Origin: Cylindrotheca closterium
Taxonomy: Eukaryota; Bacillariophyta; Bacillariophyceae; Bacillariales; Bacillariaceae
NCBI GenBank assembly: GCA_933822405.4
Contig: CAKOGP040001903.1
Span: 39,621-103,620, forward strand
Reading direction: 5' to 3'
Length of the DNA: 64,000 nucleotides
Shown here piece after piece: positions 62,516-64,000 of this stretch (its first letter is position 1; every line of letters begins with the position of its first letter). The translations under genes and the position numbers were made by a program. A model generated the notes under the pieces. That model searched no databases. It saw only the letters and a program-made list of their open reading frames with translations, and was not told the origin of the DNA.

Positions 62516-63487
62516 ATGCACTACGTTTCGCTCTCTTCTACACTCGATGGACACCCACCAAGCACGCAAAACCCTGAGGTACCGTTGCCGTCTCCTCGAC
62601 GATGGAGCAAAGCATTGGATGCGTGGAGGAAGAATCGCCTCGGTTTAGCGGACGCATGTCTCTATGATATACCTGTTATTGCAGGTCGCCATGCCAAGAA
62701 AACTACTGATGCAACAGCTGATTACTCAATCTTCCATCAACCCGCAACCGACGCTTTCGAGCCCATACCCTTTGGGAAAAGGACACGCCAACAGGAAGCT
62801 GCCATCAATGAAATGATGCAGGAATCGCTCCGTTACCTGTTCGATACTCACAATGTATCATCATTGTGCAGGTCGCCATTGTCTGATCAGACGCCATGGG
62901 ACTCTGACAGCAGTCATGATGACTCTGACAGCGATGCCAAAGAACAAGAGCGTCGTCCAAAGCGGCAACGCCTATCGATAGACGAGTACTCGACTCTGCG
63001 CTTCAGGGGTTACCAAACTGAAGCCTGGGAACAGCGTCTTGAGGATCTGTTGAGCTTCAGAGAAAAAGAAGGTCACTGCTCAGTACCGCACTCGTACCGT
63101 GAGAATCCAGCTCTTGCCAGATGGGTCAAACGGCAGCGCTACCAGTACAAGCTTCGGGCTGAAAGGAAAACCTCAACCATGACGTCAAGTCGAGTCAAAA
63201 TCCTGGAGGACATTGGCTTCGTCTGGGACTCGCATCTCGCGGTATGGGAGGAACGCCTGAGCGACCTTCGAAAGTATCGTGCCCAGAATGGTAACTGCGA
63301 GGTTCCAACACACTATCAGGCAAACAAGAAGCTAGCTACATGGGTAAAGTGTCAGCGCCGCCAGTACAAACTTTACCTTGCAGGAAGACCAAGTACAATG
63401 AATGCAGAGCGCGTGGATATCTTGAACAAACTTGGATTCTCATGGGACATGCAGTCTTCGACGAAGAGCAGGTCTTCTGCGCCATGA
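62516..63487 (+). CDS. HA-domain protein, type B (copy B4, mosaic)
   Basis: 323 residues from the ATG at 62516; the frame upstream starts with GTG. The base corresponding to the B2/B3 start reads ACG here, so the start must be the upstream ATG (MHYVSLSS). The N-terminal about 60 residues (PSPRRWSKALDAWRKNRLGLADACLYDI) resemble B1, not B2/B3, and the last dozen codons (DMQSSTKSRSSAP) also resemble B1. The central part, from about 62697 to 63450, is nearly identical to B2 and B3. Two intact HA domains, the FEPIPFGKR block and RPKRQR are present. Confidence 0.85.
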   Translation: MHYVSLSSTLDGHPPSTQNPEVPLPSPRRWSKALDAWRKNRLGLADACLYDIPVIAGRHAKKTTDATADYSIFHQPATDAFEPIPFGKRTRQQEAAINEMMQESLRYLFDTHNVSSLCRSPLSDQTPWDSDSSHDDSDSDAKEQERRPKRQRLSIDEYSTLRFRGYQTEAWEQRLEDLLSFREKEGHCSVPHSYRENPALARWVKRQRYQYKLRAERKTSTMTSSRVKILEDIGFVWDSHLAVWEERLSDLRKYRAQNGNCEVPTHYQANKKLATWVKCQRRQYKLYLAGRPSTMNAERVDILNKLGFSWDMQSSTKSRSSAP

Positions 63488-64000
63488 CTGTGTTGATATG
63501 ATAAACACCGCATGCACTTGCGACGACACCTGAAAAAGTGTATGCCAACACTGGTCTGAGAAGTATTATAGCATTTAGAACGTGTGTCTTCTTCACTACT
63601 TGTCTTATTTTCGCAAATTGGTGATGCTTATGGTGCACGAATTATGCTCTTGCTATTCGTCATCGGGAATGGAAACGACGGTGTAGGTTACAAGTCGCGT
63701 TGCTACTCAGGTAGGAACATTAGCATTTGGGGTAGCGAAGACTCAACAAGGCATCGCATGTTACTTGTTTTCTGCCCATTCCGGGTCTGCGTTCTATCTC
63801 GAATGACAATTCGAAATCGAGTGGACAGAGGTCAACTTTTTGAATATGATACAGTATAATTGTCGGTTGACTACCGGTATAATACTGACGAGGGAAAACT
63901 ATAGTTCGGATTGAGAAACAAAAGCCCATAAATATGCTATATATATATATGACTAGTAGTATTAAAAAATTTTACATTAAATTTTGCGACTCGCGACTCT
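63488..64000. other. Right end of window, downstream of B4
   Basis: 3' flank unlike that of B2/B3, apart from a weak match around 63660-63700 (GGGAATGGAAACGACGGTGTAGG) to 58793-58815. The segment near 63900-63945 (AGTTCGGATTGAGAAA..CCATAAATA) resembles the inter-unit sequence at 58971-59007, so another unit may begin beyond the edge. ATATAT repeat at about 63936-63951. Confidence 0.5.

Overview
The window is nuclear DNA of a diatom, probably a pennate one; the species cannot be named from sequence alone. The main evidence is a fucoxanthin-chlorophyll a/c light-harvesting protein gene whose precursor has the diatom-type AAAFAP plastid-targeting junction (47232-47987). Other evidence is sparse short introns (about 120-290 bp, GT-AG), Asn/Gln/Ser homopolymer tracts in proteins, a BspA-type leucine-rich-repeat protein, a diatom-style heat shock factor, a type I metacaspase and many free-standing helicase-associated (HA) domain proteins. 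I see no bacterial or organellar genes, rRNA, tRNA or CRISPR array.

Layout. 1-6.1 kb: a GATA microsatellite, a three-exon heat shock factor gene and a two-exon membrane-anchored AAA+-like gene with degenerate nucleotide-binding motifs. 6.7-9.5 kb: a pair of HA-domain genes, here called type A then type B. 9.8-26.3 kb: a dense housekeeping block with a SET/MYND methyltransferase, a fusion of a TruA-like pseudouridine synthase and a 2-oxoglutarate/Fe(II) dioxygenase, a Bmt2-like rRNA methyltransferase, a metacaspase, a small membrane protein, a TLDc protein, a renalase-like flavoprotein, a four-helix membrane protein and a lipoxygenase-like protein.

27.0-37.8 kb: six same-strand paralogues of a serine-rich, probably disordered protein family that I do not recognise. 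They share four or five short motif blocks and are interspersed with decayed copies and minisatellites. 38.7-55.2 kb: a BspA-LRR/ankyrin-like protein, three low-complexity acidic proteins, the light-harvesting protein, a Golgi-type sulfotransferase and a large PDZ-like plus SYLF protein, with a 2.2 kb repeat-rich gap at 43.5-45.7 kb. 55.9-64 kb: a tandem array of the same A and B HA genes (A, B, broken A, B, B) that probably continues past the window edge.

The two most promising undescribed items are the serine-rich tandem family (27-38 kb) and the HA-only A/B family. The HA family carries its own N-terminal FEPIP-type motif and shows recent duplication, pseudogenisation and what looks like a gene-conversion tract. 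The third is the pseudouridine-synthase/dioxygenase fusion, in which the expected catalytic Asp of the synthase half seems to be missing. No operon logic applies; genes are independent eukaryotic units, and exon boundaries were inferred from reading-frame continuity and GT-AG sites.
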